A stretch of DNA of 64,000 nt from Hirudinaria manillensis (lineage: Eukaryota > Annelida > Clitellata > Hirudinida > Hirudinidae): NCBI GenBank assembly GCA_034509925.1, contig CM067533.1, forward strand, positions 6,134,035 to 6,198,034, in the 5' to 3' direction. This document shows positions 1 through 14,119 of this stretch, piece after piece. Position numbers and translations under genes: made by a program. Within the stretch, counting starts at the first letter, position 1, and the number at the start of each line of letters is the position of its first letter. Below the pieces are notes generated by a model, which was given only the letters and a program-made list of their open reading frames with translations, made no database searches and was not told where the DNA came from.

Positions 1-432
1 CACTATTTCAGCATTTGATTTTGATTAATGATGATTATAATAGTAATTATTAATAATATCAATTATTAATGTTGTATAATATAAATATATATATATATAT
101 ATCTATATCTATTATAAACTAAATTCTGTACAAGCAATATTATTCAAAATCATAATAACATTTATTAGTCATAATAATAGTTACAAATATAATTTTTTTT
201 ATTTCAAATATCTTTATAATTATAATCATAATTACTGAAATAATTCTCCATAATAAGCCGAGCGTAACAAGCGATAAGCATTAGCGATAGGACCAAGTAT
301 CGCATCCGTGACGTCACTCGTGGTCTGATGACGTCATCAATTATTCTTACGATCGTCGTAGTTCGAGTTTGTGCATCGATCATAGGTTGAACCTTCATTT
401 GTTTTCTTCTTTGAATGAACATCCGATCAACA

Positions 433-560
433 TCATTATCATCATCATCACCATCGTCGTCGTCATCATCTTTATTATTATCAACATCATCATCGTCGTC
501 GTCATCATCATCATCGTCGTCATCATCTTCATCATCATATTCATCATCATATCGATCTAA
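433..560. repeat. Compound (ATC/GTC)n trinucleotide repeat
   Basis: About 128 bp of ATC, GTC and ATT triplets in one phase. Open frames on both strands (poly-Asp/Val one way, poly-Ile the other) are products of the repeat. Confidence 0.85.
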
Positions 561-1062
561 CATCACGACGATAACGACAATGACCACGACATAAGCGCAC
601 ACACAAGAAACGCGGGAACACGTTTGGAAAACACCTCCACGACATTCATGGAGCTCCACACGACCTTTAAACGGTTTAAGTTTAAATTTTCGTTTTAAAT
701 TTAAAATTTAAAACTTAAATTTATTTTAAATCCGCTTTTTCCTTTTTTTTTTCTTTTTATTTAAATTTCTTCCTTTCTTTTCGAAGTGCGAGTTTCAATT
801 AATTTCAACACATAAACTTCTAAAACTCTTTAAACTGGAAAAATATAAAAATAAAAAAAAATTGTTAAAATATAAAATACTAAAATAAAGTAATAAAAGA
901 GCCAAGTATTTCTTTACGAATTCCAAGCCAAACTCTTAAATAACCTTAAAGAAATTGTAATTAATTTCATAAATTTCGATATGAAAAGGCACGTAAAGAG
1001 CATTTATTCAATCCTTTTATCCACCAAAAACATTCAGAGTTAAACACCGAAACCTATTCGGA

Positions 1063-1790
1063 CGGATAGGCGCGCGGATGGACAGTTGGACGGACGGATG
1101 AATGGACGAATGAATGAATGGATGGATGGATGGAGAGACGGACGGATGGATGGACGGATGAATGGATGGATGGATGGATGGATGGATGGACGGACGGACG
1201 GATAGATGGACGGAGGAATGGATGGATGGATGGATGGATGGATGGATGGATGGATGGATGGATGGATGGATGGATGGATGGATGGATGGATGGATGGATG
1301 GATGGATGGATGGATGGATGGATGGATGGATGGATGGATGGATGGATGATGGATGGATGGATGGATGGATGGATGGATGGATGGATGGATGGATGGATGG
1401 ATGGATGGATGGATGGATGGATGGATGGATGGATGGATGGATGGATGGATGGATGGATGGATGGATGGATGGATGGATGGATGGATGGATGGATGGATGG
1501 ATGGATGGATGGATGGATGGATGGATGGATGGATGGATGGATGGATGGATGGATGGATGGATGGATGGATGGATGGATGGATGGATGGATGGATGGATGG
1601 ATGGATGGATGGATGGATGGATGGATGGATGGATGGATGGATGGATGGATGGATGGATGGATGGATGGATGGATGGATGGATGGATGGATGGATGGATGG
1701 ATGGATGGATGGATGGATGGATGGATGGATGGATGGATGGATGGATGGATGGATGGATGGATGGATGGTTGGATGGATGGATAGATACGT
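1063..1790. repeat. Long (GGAT)n tetranucleotide array
   Basis: Roughly 730 bp. The left 150 bp is degenerate, with GGAC and GAAT variants. The core from about 1219 to 1767 is nearly pure GGAT, broken by a 3-base slip near 1348 (GATGATGG). Because four and three are coprime, the array gives long open frames in several phases (repeating W-M-D-G or H-P-S-I). These are not genes. Confidence 0.97.
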
Positions 1791-2177
1791 GCAAGGAAGG
1801 ATCGATTTTTTAGCTACTATGAATGACCACAGGATGCTAAGTTGTTGTTTTAGTAACCCGTTGGTGATGTTGCTAACAACATCAGCACCTTTTCATCGTC
1901 GTCATCATAATCATAACCATAATCATCATCATTCGAAGGTTTCTGTGATCTATTTGGTTATGGAGAGAACGGTAATAATTTTTAATTAATAATTTATTAT
2001 AATATATATGTATAATTATAATATAATAAATTATTATTTTGTTTACGGAAATTCACGGTTATTTTTGTTCGGAAAATTATTTTAAATATTTCATTTAAAT
2101 TGTGTCTTTGATGTTGTCTTTGTTCTCAGTTAATTCACGGAAGAATGAATTCACTTAAGAGCTTTAAATAATAATCA

Positions 2178-2208
<31 letters not shown>

Positions 2209-2659
2209 AGATATATTATAATAATAATAAAAATATTTGAAGAAAAAGTAACAAGATAAAATAGAAAAATAAAGTGACAGGTGATAGCGCAACGTAAATG
2301 TAGATTTTAAATATTCATGAACGGGAAGTGAATTAATTTATTTTTATTCATTCATCGCACATTCCCCGATGGCCCTTTCAATTGGACGGGATTTAAAGAC
2401 ACGCGTGTTAAAATAATAAAATAATAATTTCATCATTTAAAAAATAAATAAATAAAATAAAATAAAAATGAACTAGCCTGTCACATTCCAAAGTTCAAAA
2501 ACTCTTCGTCGTCCGAGGCAGCAACAAATTCTGAGGACCGTTCTTCCTTTTTATAGCTGCATCCTCTTCCTTCCTTCCATTTCTCTCTTTTCCTTTTCCA
2601 CCTTCCATCTCTCCATTGCTCCATCCGTATATCCGCTTGTCCGTCCGTCCATCCATCCT

Positions 2660-2663
2660 ACCC

Positions 2664-2696
<33 letters not shown>

Positions 2697-2735
2697 TTCT
2701 TCTTCTTCTTCTTCTTCTTATTATTATTATTAATT
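2660..2735. repeat. Three-class triplet tract (CCT)n-(CTT)n-(ATT)n
   Basis: Three triplet classes follow one another without spacer: CTC units, then TTC units, then TTA units. Each class differs from the next by one base, which suggests stepwise conversion of one ancestral repeat. Confidence 0.85.
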
Positions 2736-3769
2736 CTTGTTCCTTCTTCACTGGGTTATCATTTAATCAGAATTCTCCGAAATTCCCGGACATTGTCGAC
2801 CGGTTCTGAGCAAAACGTTCGTCGTCATCAAGCGGTGGTCCTTCCATGGAAAGGAGTTCCGTATCGCAGAGGCGCTCCGAGTGGTTGCCTCGGGTGCAAC
2901 AGGCACAGAGTTCGCAAAATGATGTTCAACGTCGGTCGGAAAATGGCAGGAAGAACCATTTCCAGGTTGCAAATTGACGAACTCAATTTTGCGGGGCAGG
3001 AAGGGGAGGAAGGTGAGAAAAAAAATGGATGGCTGGAGAAAGAAATGGACCTTTGCCTGTTGACCGAGTGATGACTGCTTCCGCAAGTCCACACATCCGG
3101 TCGGCAGTTAGAGGAAAACAGGTGAATTCAATTACTACCTGGAGCGCTCGATTGGCAAGACCAGGTGAGAGTTGTTTCCACGGAGGTTGAATGCACTCGA
3201 CGACTCAAAGTCAAAATTTTCCCGCGAGTATTAAATTTAATTAGGTTAAGAATTCCGAGAAAATGTCGCTCGACTTGTCCTTTTAACCGAGACTCTTCTC
3301 GGTAATCTTCTCTAAAAGTCACACGTGCGTAAATCGCGTTTGCCATTATCTGTAGCAGCTGCCAGTACGGCAAACAACCGAACTGGGAGACTTCGACCCT
3401 CAACAATGAAAGCGGAGCACATCGATGCCAAGCGATGCCTACAGACTTTCAAATGAGGTGGAAATCTTCCAGCGCCAAGCAACCCTCAAGCACCTGATAC
3501 CATCTGCCTCTGGGGACTTCAATTGCAAAAACCACGCTCCACTCTTCTGTCGTGGAAATGTTACAATAGAAAATTAACTTCTCTTTAGGCATTCAAAACT
3601 AAAAAAAAAATAAATTGATAAATTTTTCAAATGTTTCCACGAATATCACATCATTATCTTTTAACAGATATTTATTAAATTATATCAAATTAATTAATTA
3701 ATTTATTTATTTATTTAAAGAAATAACATGACTTTTAGTTAAGCATTTGTGACCTCGATTAGGACAGTG

Positions 3770-3836
3770 ATGATGATGATAACAATGATGATGATGACTA
3801 CGACGACGATGATGATGATGATGATGATCTTGATGA
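3770..3836. repeat. (GAT)n-rich triplet repeat
   Basis: GAT/GAC triplets with interruptions (gatgatgat, acgacgacg). Nothing else is visible in the flanks. Confidence 0.75.
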
Positions 3837-4221
3837 TCTTGACGTTGACACCTGCTCCAGATGGAAGCCGCAGAACCGGATTTCGGAGTCGATTGAAGTT
3901 TGGGAATGAATTTTCTGACTTTAATTAAAATCAATATTTAACTTTTTTTTTAATTTAATATTTATTGCATTATCAATTCATAGGCATCGGCTCATTGGTT
4001 CAGTCGTAGAATTCTCTTTTTAAAATCTTTTGGAATCATCCAATCAGTTTGCGTTTATTATTAGACTCTGTACTGGAAACATAAATATACACGTAAATAT
4101 ACAATCCATTCATCCAAATTAAATATATAAACGATGATGACAACGAAGATGAGTTTGAAGTTAAGTAATTTCAACCACTCCTCGCAGGAAAATCCGTGTT
4201 TGTCTTCGAGATTAGTCGAGG

Positions 4222-4292
4222 CTCATTCATCTATTTATTCATTCACTCATTTATTCATTCATTTATTCATTCACTCATTTATTCTTTCAATC
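4222..4292. repeat. (ATTC)n-type tetranucleotide repeat
   Basis: Repeated CATT/TATT units in a 4-base period (attcattcactcatttattc). Confidence 0.75.
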
Positions 4293-4777
4293 AATGACCG
4301 CCACCAAACTTTCAATCAAAGGTCGTTGTATATTTTATCTCTAACTATCACTTAAAATCATCTCATCCCCTCACAATCCGTGACTTCCGTGCTTGTTACA
4401 TTGTTACATGTAATTATTAATTATCAAATTATTAACTAATAATTAAACTAAATTAAACCAAACAAATATTTTCTCAATTAAGACTCCTCTTTCAAAAGAC
4501 TCGTCCCTGTCTTCTTGACTACTTATGGTCCCTTCCCGCCAAATAATTCAGGTGCCCGTAAAACAAAAATGTCGATTGTAAAAATTAAAGTTGAAAATGA
4601 ATCGCCAACCGTAGAGCCATTTGTAACTTTGTTTGGAGTTGAAACCTTTTTTCGTCCGTGGATTTGTGGCTCCCAGGTGGCTCTTGGGGCTTTTTTTTTG
4701 CCTTCCTGCAGCCACGGGAGCACCTGGCATAACACATACCTGGTCTCATACCCTACTTAAATATAATCGCGATCATC

Positions 4778-4836
4778 GTTACCGTCATCATCATCATCAC
4801 CATCATCATCATCGACGTCGTCGTCGTCATCGAGCA
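4778..4836. repeat. (CAT/CGT)n triplet repeat
   Basis: CAT triplets passing into CGT triplets in the same phase. Simple repeat only. Confidence 0.75.
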
Positions 4837-5433
4837 TAATATTCGTCTTTTTTAGCTCCTTAGAAAATATTGAATGTCGTCAGGAATAACCAGGTTTATG
4901 AGTACTCTTGCATTTTTTTTTAAGAATTAAAAACTAAATTAATCTCAAAAGAATTAACTTCGAGTCACGAATTAGTACGTTTGCATCAGTTTAGTTTATG
5001 AGTCATTCATTCTTTTCGGAAGAAGAAATTTTTTTAACGAATCGATTTTGAAGTGAAAATTAAAAATAAAAAAATTATAAATTATAAATTTCTGAAAATT
5101 ATGAATTTCAAAGTGCCACCTGGCAAAGTTCGTCACATCTCCAGAAACCAGAAACAAGATGACCTCATTCGACCTGACCCAATTAAGTTCCACTTCATTC
5201 AATTAAGTTATCCATAAGCGAACAAGATGGAGTCTTACAAATGAACGGCTACAAAATTTAATTTAATTATGGAGCGTATATGGACAGATAATTATTTATA
5301 CGTTAATATTAATTTGTTAATATTAGTTATATAACATGAGCATGATATAATCCAAAAATAAGACATCATCGGTGTTAATACGCGAGACTTCGGATTTTTA
5401 AAAACATAATAAGAAACTCTGAATCTAAAACAG

Positions 5434-5534
5434 GGTGGATGGATGGATGGACGGATGGACGGATGGGCGGATGGGCGGATGGGCGGATGGACGGATGGAC
5501 GGATGGATGGATGCATGCATGCATGCATGCATGG
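5434..5534. repeat. (GGAT/GGAC/GGGC)n array ending in (ATGC)n
   Basis: About 75 bp of tetranucleotides in which the fourth base varies, running directly into five or six ATGC units. It resembles the degenerate edge of the large array at 1063-1790. Confidence 0.9.
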
Positions 5535-7884
5535 ATAGAAGTTGCAGTGGAGAAATGAAGCTCCATAAAAAGGAGGTCCGTGTAAATTCCCAGACCAGGT
5601 GGAGACATTTTTCAGTCGACATGACGAGAGAATCATGACTCCCCACAAACCACGTGATGTTCTTTGACTTTCCTCTTGGAAAAAAAAAATGACATCTTTT
5701 TCCTTTCAACTTTTTCTCGATCGATATTTGCCATTTTAAGTGAATTATTCTCGCGCTTCCAAAACAAAAACCTCGTCTTCAATGTTCGAACACAGAAGTG
5801 TTTTCATCTTTTTTCGTAAATTATAAATCGCCTGAAAATTCAAATGAAATTTTAAAGCATGAAAAATGCGCTCAGAGAGCAGACGACAAGCAGGACAAAT
5901 TGAAATCTTAAAACTTTTTCTGAAACTCTGCAAATATTTTCCATCAATTATTCTATTCCGCTCTGAATGAATTCAGAATCGTTTTTAACGAAACGCCACA
6001 ATTCGCAGACATTTATGTCGATTCTTTGAAGATATGAAAATATAAAAATAAAAAAATAAATAAACACAAAAATAAAGAATAATAAAGAACACGAAAACAA
6101 TAACAACCCCCTAAAAGGAAGTGAGGCATGGTCCAAAGGTCAGAGGTCGCCATATCAGGACAATCATTTCCCTGTTGAATGTGTTTCAGAAATCACCGGC
6201 AAAACTGCGCAAGACAAATTATTCTGGCAATTTCCGGCCTTTTCGAGATGAAATATTTTCGATTAATGAACATATCTTCTCGTAGAAATTCATTAAAATT
6301 TCACACCGGACGTGCTGGCGAGCAGTAAACAATCGTTAGTCAGCCGATAATATGGCGCCCCCTTGCATACGTGGTCTTTGTAATCCCCTCCTGCCATTGG
6401 TCGACTAGAAGGGGGTTCATTGGCGGGCATAATTTAGCCATCCCAGGAAAACCCCTCTGATTGGTACTTAATGGGGTTTGTGACCTTCAAGCATTAGTCA
6501 TTGGAGTTTTGGGCAGGGCTTGTTTGGAACTGATCGTACCCGTATTAAACGTCCGATGATCTTTTGCCAAGTACCAGGGGTAGTTATGAAGTTATTAGGT
6601 GCATTATTAGGGTTTTTCTTTTTATTGAAACTGCTTTTTATTGAAACTGCTGTTCACGTGATAGGGTAGACCTTTATTTAATTTTTGAGATTAAAAAATA
6701 AATCATGAATTCTTTACCTTTTCGTGCAATTTTGTTCTTCGTGAATGAATATTAAAAAATAATAATAGCATAATATTACATCATTGAAATAATATTTTGT
6801 TTAAAATTAATAATTTATTTTAATTATTAGCTGTTATTATATATATATGTGTGTGCTAATAACCACAAGTTAAAGTTACCCTACACTACGTATAATGCCA
6901 TTGCATTGTTGTGATGTTGAGTGATTTTTAGAAATTTTTTACAATATTATAATTACACTAATGACGTTAATAGCTTTTAATCTAAATATGTATTTTATGT
7001 ATCTCATGAAAACATTTACTTCTTTAAATTTCTTAAGCTCCGCCCAACTGACCAAAAAACGTGACCATTTTGAGATTATTATTATTATTATTATTAAAAT
7101 TATTATTGTAATTGTTATTATTATTATTATTAACAAACTAAAATTAACCAACGCTTTTTAAAAATGATTTTTAAAAATTCTTTTAACATCTTTCATAATT
7201 TTCCTTCAATTGATCTATCAATTGATTATTGTTTATTATTTCCCTTCAATGATTATTAATAATAATTACTATTATTATTATTAATTATTAACTATCTTAT
7301 TATTATTATTATTAAAAATTCTGGCTATGCTTTAAAGAACATTTCCGTGGACAAATACAGTTCAACGTTCCAATGGACGATGGTTGAACACGAGTTCCTA
7401 TCTTCTGCATCTTCAGATTCTGTTCAGAGATAGGACCAGGCAGCAATTTATAAACCAAGGTACTAACTCAACATTGCAATGTTTTTTAATAATTATAATA
7501 ATAATATTAAAAACAATTGCATCAGTCATAATAACAATAATAGTAATAACAGTAATAATAATAGTAATAGTAATTATAATGATAAAAATAGTAATATTAA
7601 TAATAATAATAAATATGAGGACGTAATTAATGTACCGGTTATAATTTTTAAAGCCATCTCGGTCTCAGGTGTATTTGCAATATGGCGAAATTATTTTGTT
7701 AAAGTGCAAATTTTATTCAAGTCCCCGAGGAATTGGTCACGTGCCTTCTTCTTTAATGGGACACTTCCGGTTGATGGGCACAATGCAGACGAGGTTGAAA
7801 TCATTTGATGCAACCGATTGAATGCTCTGGATTCTATTTTATGGAGAATACTAGATCTTTCTTGGCTGTGGTTCAGCTATGCTA

Positions 7885-7887
<3 letters not shown>

Positions 7888-7971
<84 letters not shown>
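7888..7971. repeat. (ATT)n microsatellite
   Basis: About 84 bp of uninterrupted ATT. Confidence 0.95.
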
Positions 7972-7972
<1 letters not shown>

Positions 7973-8442
7973 GTTAAAAATTGATTAGGATTATTTATAC
8001 TTGCTTCTTGACGATGTTAAATAGAAGATAATTGATTTACATGCTTCTGCACCGAATATTGGACATAATTTCATGTTTTTTTCAACGAATTAAAAAATAA
8101 ATAAAAAGTCATAAATTCGCTTGTAATTAAAAATATATCTTTCTCTGATTTTAATTATTTTTGAAATTAATAAATCGGAATATAAATAAATATAAATTAT
8201 TGTAAAATATTGCAATTATAAATATTAGTAAAATATAAATTGCAACATTAAAATATTAGAATTTATTGAGATTGGTGCTAAAATATTGTAATTTATTCTT
8301 CTGAAGGTGTGTTTGACTTTAAAGCATTTCAAAGCAGAAAGAATTGTGTGACCAACGCTGAAGAATTTGAATATAATTCGTGCGATGAAATGGAAATTAT
8401 GAAACAATAATATTATAACAAAATAATTATTTTTCAACATAT

Positions 8443-8698
8443 TGTAATAACCCGGGGTCCTCAAACTAATTATGGTAGGTCAGGTTTATTGAAAGTATTC
8501 GGATGGCTTGGAAGATATTCAAGGCCCTAATGCCTAAGTCTTTGCAGCTCCTAATTCTCCCCTTTTCCTTGCCCTGTTTCCCGATTTGCTGAGCTGCATA
8601 ATCAGACCTAACAGAAGACGCTGTATAGTAGCCCTAATTTTATATCGCCATATAATTTTAAATAATTCTTTGGGTCATATAATTTCAGGGTTATAACA
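8443..8698. mobile_element. Solo-LTR or MITE-like element, copy 1
   Basis: A 256-bp unit beginning TGTAATAACCC and ending GGGTTATAACA, imperfect inverted ends of the TG...CA type usual for LTRs. ATAT flanks it on both sides and may be a 4-bp target duplication. The first 60 bp is nearly identical to a second copy at 14362. Identity drops in the middle and returns toward the 3' end (an ATATAATTTTAA-rich stretch). It has no open frame. A non-autonomous DNA element with inverted ends is equally possible, since ATAT is weak evidence in AT-rich DNA. Confidence 0.65.
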
Positions 8699-9394
8699 AT
8701 ATTATAAATGGAAATCATGACTTTCCTTTGAAATGGCAAAGTAATGATTAATGAATTAAAATGTTTAAACTCTTTTCCTAATAAATATCATTTAATATTA
8801 AATTAATTGAAATTAAATAATGTATTTTGATTGTAATAAGCGCCAGACAACATTTGGCGCCATTTGGCGTCTCGAAGCGCTTCCTGGAAGTTTGAATGAA
8901 GAATCAGAAGTTCAAGAACAATTTCTGAGGACTCTTGAGGCGATCACCTGTCGAGTTGATGTATTAAACAAAAAATTAAATAAAACATTAAATCAAATAA
9001 TAAATCAAATAATAAATAAAACATTAAATAATATAATAAATAAAATAATAAACGAATATTTAAGAAAATTATAGAATAATGAACCTATTATTTAACATAT
9101 TATATTGTTCGTAACACTGCTTATATTTATACTAATCAACATATTTTTATTAAACCACTGTATATTATTAAAATATGCATTTGTATGTACTAATTGTATA
9201 TGCTTGTTGTATCACTTGTTATCAATTCATTTTTGTGCGGATGCAGTGTTGGGGGATTGTTTTTTTAAAGAATTGTCTGAACATGGTTTATTAAAAATTA
9301 GATTTTTAATTCTGTTTTAAAATATTTGACAAGAAACAAGTCAGGAAAACTTTCTCGACACGTGCAAGTGAATGAGTGTCGTGATTATTATTTC

Positions 9395-9475
9395 ACTTTC
9401 CTGCTGTTGTTGCTGCTGTTGTTGTTGGTGTTGTTGGTGGTGTTGGTGTTGTTGGTGTTGTTGGTGTTGTGGTTT
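9395..9475. repeat. (GTT)n-rich triplet repeat
   Basis: GTT with GCT and GGT variants. It is followed at about 9560-9690 by CAA-rich triplets, the complementary class, so the two together form a loose inverted repeat. Confidence 0.8.
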
Positions 9476-9559
9476 TGGCAGTCGATATCTTTCCAAGGTG
9501 GTGAGTCATTACAGGTGATGAGTCATTGTAGGTGATGAGTCATTGTTTTCCATTCAATC

Positions 9560-9692
9560 AACAACAACAACAACGATAACCGCTCGACTTACAACAGCAA
9601 CAACAACAGGATGACTTACCTTATTACCACAACAACAACAACTGCTTGCTTTACAACCTCAACAATATGAAAACAACAACAACAACAACATG
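9560..9692. repeat. (CAA)n-rich triplet repeat
   Basis: Interrupted CAA/ACA triplets in several short runs. Confidence 0.75.
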
Positions 9693-9844
9693 GTTTACTA
9701 ATACAAGAGCAACTACAACCTGGAAGCTCAAAAAGTTTACGACTTCGAGGCACGTGATTCGTGACGTCACAGTTTCTAATTGGCCGAATTTACGTCAGCT
9801 CAAGTGGACACAATTTTATGTAAAGTTACTATTAACAAGCAGGC

Positions 9845-9950
9845 GATGATGTCGATTACGATGATGATAATGATTGTGATGATGATGATGATGATGATAA
9901 TGATGAAGATGATGATGATGATGATAATGATGATGGTGATGACAACATTG
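9845..9950. repeat. (GAT)n triplet repeat
   Basis: About 100 bp of ATG/GAT triplets with occasional GAA and GGT. Confidence 0.85.
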
Positions 9951-11225
9951 GTGATAACCACGACTAATGAGATTCTGTAACGAAAAAATAATCCTTGGAA
10001 GGTTGGAATGAAAAATGAAAACACAAAACAACACACTATTGTCTGAAAATGTGTTTTCAAGACATTTCTAATGGTAAAATCTACGAAAATATAATAAAGA
10101 TAGTTTTTTATAAGTAGTAATATTATTATATTATATAATTTATATATAATTATATTTTATAATATCTATAATAATTTATATTTAATAATATTAATATATT
10201 ATATTTGTATAATAAGTGTATATAAAGGCATTTTAAAGATAAATATTATGTTATAATATTTTAAAACGTAATATAAATAATATTTTTCAAAAAGTGATAA
10301 ATCTGAGATGGTTGGGTTGCAATTTCGAGTGGCGCTTCCTTGTCACGGGATGGTTTTTATAATCGCTCACCAGGGGTTCCCATGAAAATTATTCTTTATA
10401 AATAATTATTTTTATGTATTTATAAATTATATTCAAATTATAAATAATTATAAATATCTATATGTGATATTTCGCATTTATTGTTATATTGACTTTTCAT
10501 GTCTTTTAAATTCTCGCCTTCAGTTTAGAAATTGGCAAAATTAATATATATATAATCATAATTATAATTAAATTTCATTTTTTATTTTATTTTAATCTTT
10601 TTTTGTGTAATTGTTTCCTTTTAATTTTCGATCTCCATGACGGTAGATTGCACAACATCTGAGGATGTCAGATTCAAATGAACCGCTGAATGAAAATCGA
10701 ATGACGAATGAATATCTGACATTTGAAAGGAGCTTTTCATAGAATCAATATTTGAGGCAATGAATTACACGGCATGTCTTTGCATGACTTCGAATGACAC
10801 TTCATGATATTACATGGCACTGCATGACATGACATGACACTGCATGACTCACGATGAAAATCATTCCAAAGAGGACAAAACAATTATTTTACACGATCGT
10901 CAAAAGAAGGAAGTGATTAAAACAGATGGAAATACACAGGAAGTCAAGTGGAACATTCACTGAAGTGTGACATTCCCATTGCCCAGCTATTTATCTTGTA
11001 ATTCGACAAAAATTCTTTAATTCCTAAACTCTGATGATAATCATAGACGATACTAATTGGTCTACTCGGCATTAATTCATTATTATTATTATAAATAATA
11101 ATTAATAATAATTATTATATTTATATATTATTATAATTATAATATTATATTATTATAATTATATTATTATATTTATAATTATTATGTCAATTATTGTTCA
11201 ATTTTAATGCTATTACATATTTACA

Positions 11226-11295
11226 TAATAATAATAATAACAATAATAATACTAATAATAATAATTACAGTAATTACAATAATAGCAAAAATAAC

Positions 11296-11339
<44 letters not shown>

Positions 11340-11420
11340 TAATAATAATAATAATAACAACAATAATAATAACATCAATAATAATAATATTAATAATAAT
11401 AACAACAATAATAATAATGT
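11226..11420. repeat. (AAT)n microsatellite with AAC variants
   Basis: About 195 bp of AAT with scattered AAC and AGT triplets. It yields overlapping poly-Asn and poly-Ile frames that are not genes. Confidence 0.95.
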
Positions 11421-12678
11421 GCTGCCCAATGAGGTAGAAGTGAATGACGTGCAACAATGACACGAAGACACACGTCACTGAATTTTTTATGCCGATTTCA
11501 GACAAGAAATCCCTCTTCGAAAATATGTTTTAAAATGAAATTTTGGGTAATTTACATTTAATTTCTTAATATAAACAACACCAATTTATTAATACAAATA
11601 TTTGGTATTTGTTTTAATTAGTTAAATTTAATATATTACGTTTATATTACATATAAATAAATTTCAAATTGCCTGATAAATAAAGTTAATTTTACGTTAA
11701 ATATTATTTATTATAATTATTATTATTTATATTATGTTATATTATATTATATTATTAAATTTAAATAATTTTAGTAATTGTTATTTAAAAAATTTAGTTA
11801 AAGCATAACTCATGAAAAGGGCATCAATTACCCGTCAATTTCTGAGCGAAATTTTAATGGAAATTCAAATATGGCCACATAAATGGATATAAAATTAAAA
11901 TAAAATAAAATCATTTTAAACAAAAATCGAGAAATTTCATAAACGTAGGCCCTTTGAATGAAAAGCATGGAATATTTTACAGAATTTTGAGCCTACAGAA
12001 AAAAATGGGGGGGGGGTGTGATTTTGTGTAATATTTTCGAATATTTTCAAATTAAGTTGGAATTAAAATTCCAATTAATTCATCAACGATTTTGGAGTTT
12101 TAAGGAGGAAAATGTTAAAAATTAAAGTCAAGACGTGGACGAATAATGAAAGTAAATGAACGAATGAATGAATGAAGGAATGAATGAAGGAATGAAGGAA
12201 GGAATGGGGAAAAGAACGAAGGATTTAATTAATTAATGAATAAATAAATGTTTTAATAATTTTGGTTAATTTTTATTCCTAACAGTGAATCTGTGGATAT
12301 TTTGTATTTTGAATAAACTCAAAATAACAATATAATAAAATAAATAAATGAATAAATAAATGAATGAATGAATTGGCGGATGCATGACCTAAACAATGAA
12401 TTCTTGTGAAATTGACAATAAAAATGACGTTAAAAGATTCTTGGCATCTGATACGAGCCATAAAAGGACAAGGTCGTTTGAATGCTAGGAATTATGCAAG
12501 GCAAATACATAAATAATATTATCTAATAATAGCCATAATAAAATAAATATTATTACTCAAGTACGTGTGGGAGCATCGAATACATTGACTTATAATAAAG
12601 TGATAAACTGATAATATTGTCGATAACATCGTTTTCATAATCACGGCTTCATAAGTCTCTTTAAGGCTGATATAATAA

Positions 12679-13030
12679 ATTTTTTTTTTTTTTTTTTGAG
12701 AGTTTAGAGTTTATTGAACAAACAATTGAACAAACAATTATGTACACCAACGAAACAAATTAAACTTAAAATACAAAATAAACTCATAGGGTCAGTCTTA
12801 AGGAAGCGCAAGCTTCCGCTAAACAGACTGGCCCTAAAAATCATAATATATATAATACAACCATGTAAATTCAAACAACCCTTACTAAATGAGACTTATA
12901 CAATTTCTTAAACAACAGAAACAATAACTCAAAAGGACATGAATGAAAACAAGTTAATTCCCTAACTGAATCTGGAATTGAAGTATATAATCTGGGCCCA
13001 TAACATTGTATAGAAAATAATTTCAAAGTA
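12679..13030 (-). mobile_element. Retroposon-like tail with poly(T) head and nested hairpin
   Basis: About 17 T residues at 12679-12696 are followed by non-repetitive sequence, as expected for the 3' end of a retroposed element on the minus strand (poly(A) on that strand). Inside, 12788-12798 and 12825-12835 form an 11-bp stem with a single U-G-compatible mismatch. This encloses a perfect 6-bp stem (GGAAGC/GCTTCC, 12802-12817) with a GCAA tetraloop. I see no reverse-transcriptase coding sequence, so the element type is unknown. Confidence 0.4.
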
Positions 13031-13622
13031 GATTTTTCAAATTTCAAATTTATATTTATAATATTGCTTTAAAACCAAATATATTTATTTTATTTAAATA
13101 TTTTTAATTATATGAAAGCTCAAGATAAATTATTTTAATAATTATAAAACGTCGATATCTTAAAAGTGAAATATTTAATGCTAAAATCTTAAATTTAAAT
13201 AATGTCATATTAGAAATTATAAATATTATTTATTCATAAATTTATAAATTATAAATATTATTTATTCATAAATTTATAAATTATAAATATTATTATAAAT
13301 ATTATTTATTCATAAATTATAAATATTATGAAATAATTTATTTTTAACAGCGATTTCCATCTGAAATGAAATTGAGTACCTACACAAGCAGGTGATTAAC
13401 TGACGCAGGTGAATTTTCACCTTTGAAACCTCACCTGCCGTCGGGTCAAAGTTCATTCCAGGTGTCCTCAAGTTCCCGTGAAGAAAAAAAAATTTACTGG
13501 AGGTGACTTTAAAATAGAAATTATTATTAAATTATTTTTATAAAATTGTAATTATATTGCTATAATTTGTTAACAATCCTACAGATAATAAACCAATTAT
13601 TTCTAAGGCTATTGAATCGATT

Positions 13623-13768
13623 GTGAAGATGATGACGATGTCGACGACGATGACGATGATGACGACGATGACGTTGATGATGGTTTTGATGATGGTGATG
13701 ATGATGACGATGACGAAGGATGATGACGATGATGATGGTGATGATGGAGATGATGACGACGAAGAAGT
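13623..13768. repeat. (GAT/GAC)n compound triplet repeat
   Basis: About 145 bp of GAT and GAC triplets with GAA toward the right. Confidence 0.9.
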
Positions 13769-13976
13769 AGTTGTTGATGAGGTGGAAGATGAAAAAGAGA
13801 ATGAGGAGTTATAGGCATCTGGAGACACAATCAAGTTGAAAATGGCAGGAAGGATTGCGTGATGGTAGCAAGTCCTTCTCTGGCGTGTATCTGTCATGAC
13901 CTTGATAAATAATATCATCGTAAATTCTAATATAATAAATAAGATGTAATAAATGCCATGGTACTATCACTATTGG

Positions 13977-14119
<143 letters not shown>

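Noticed and set aside
1054-1989. Long frames of repeating HPSI or WMDG
   Set aside because: They are translations of the (GGAT)n array in several phases, with no non-repeat domain.
2616-3092. Overlapping frames in a GC-balanced island
   Set aside because: Frames start inside the CCT/CTT repeat, conflict across strands and show no conserved motif.
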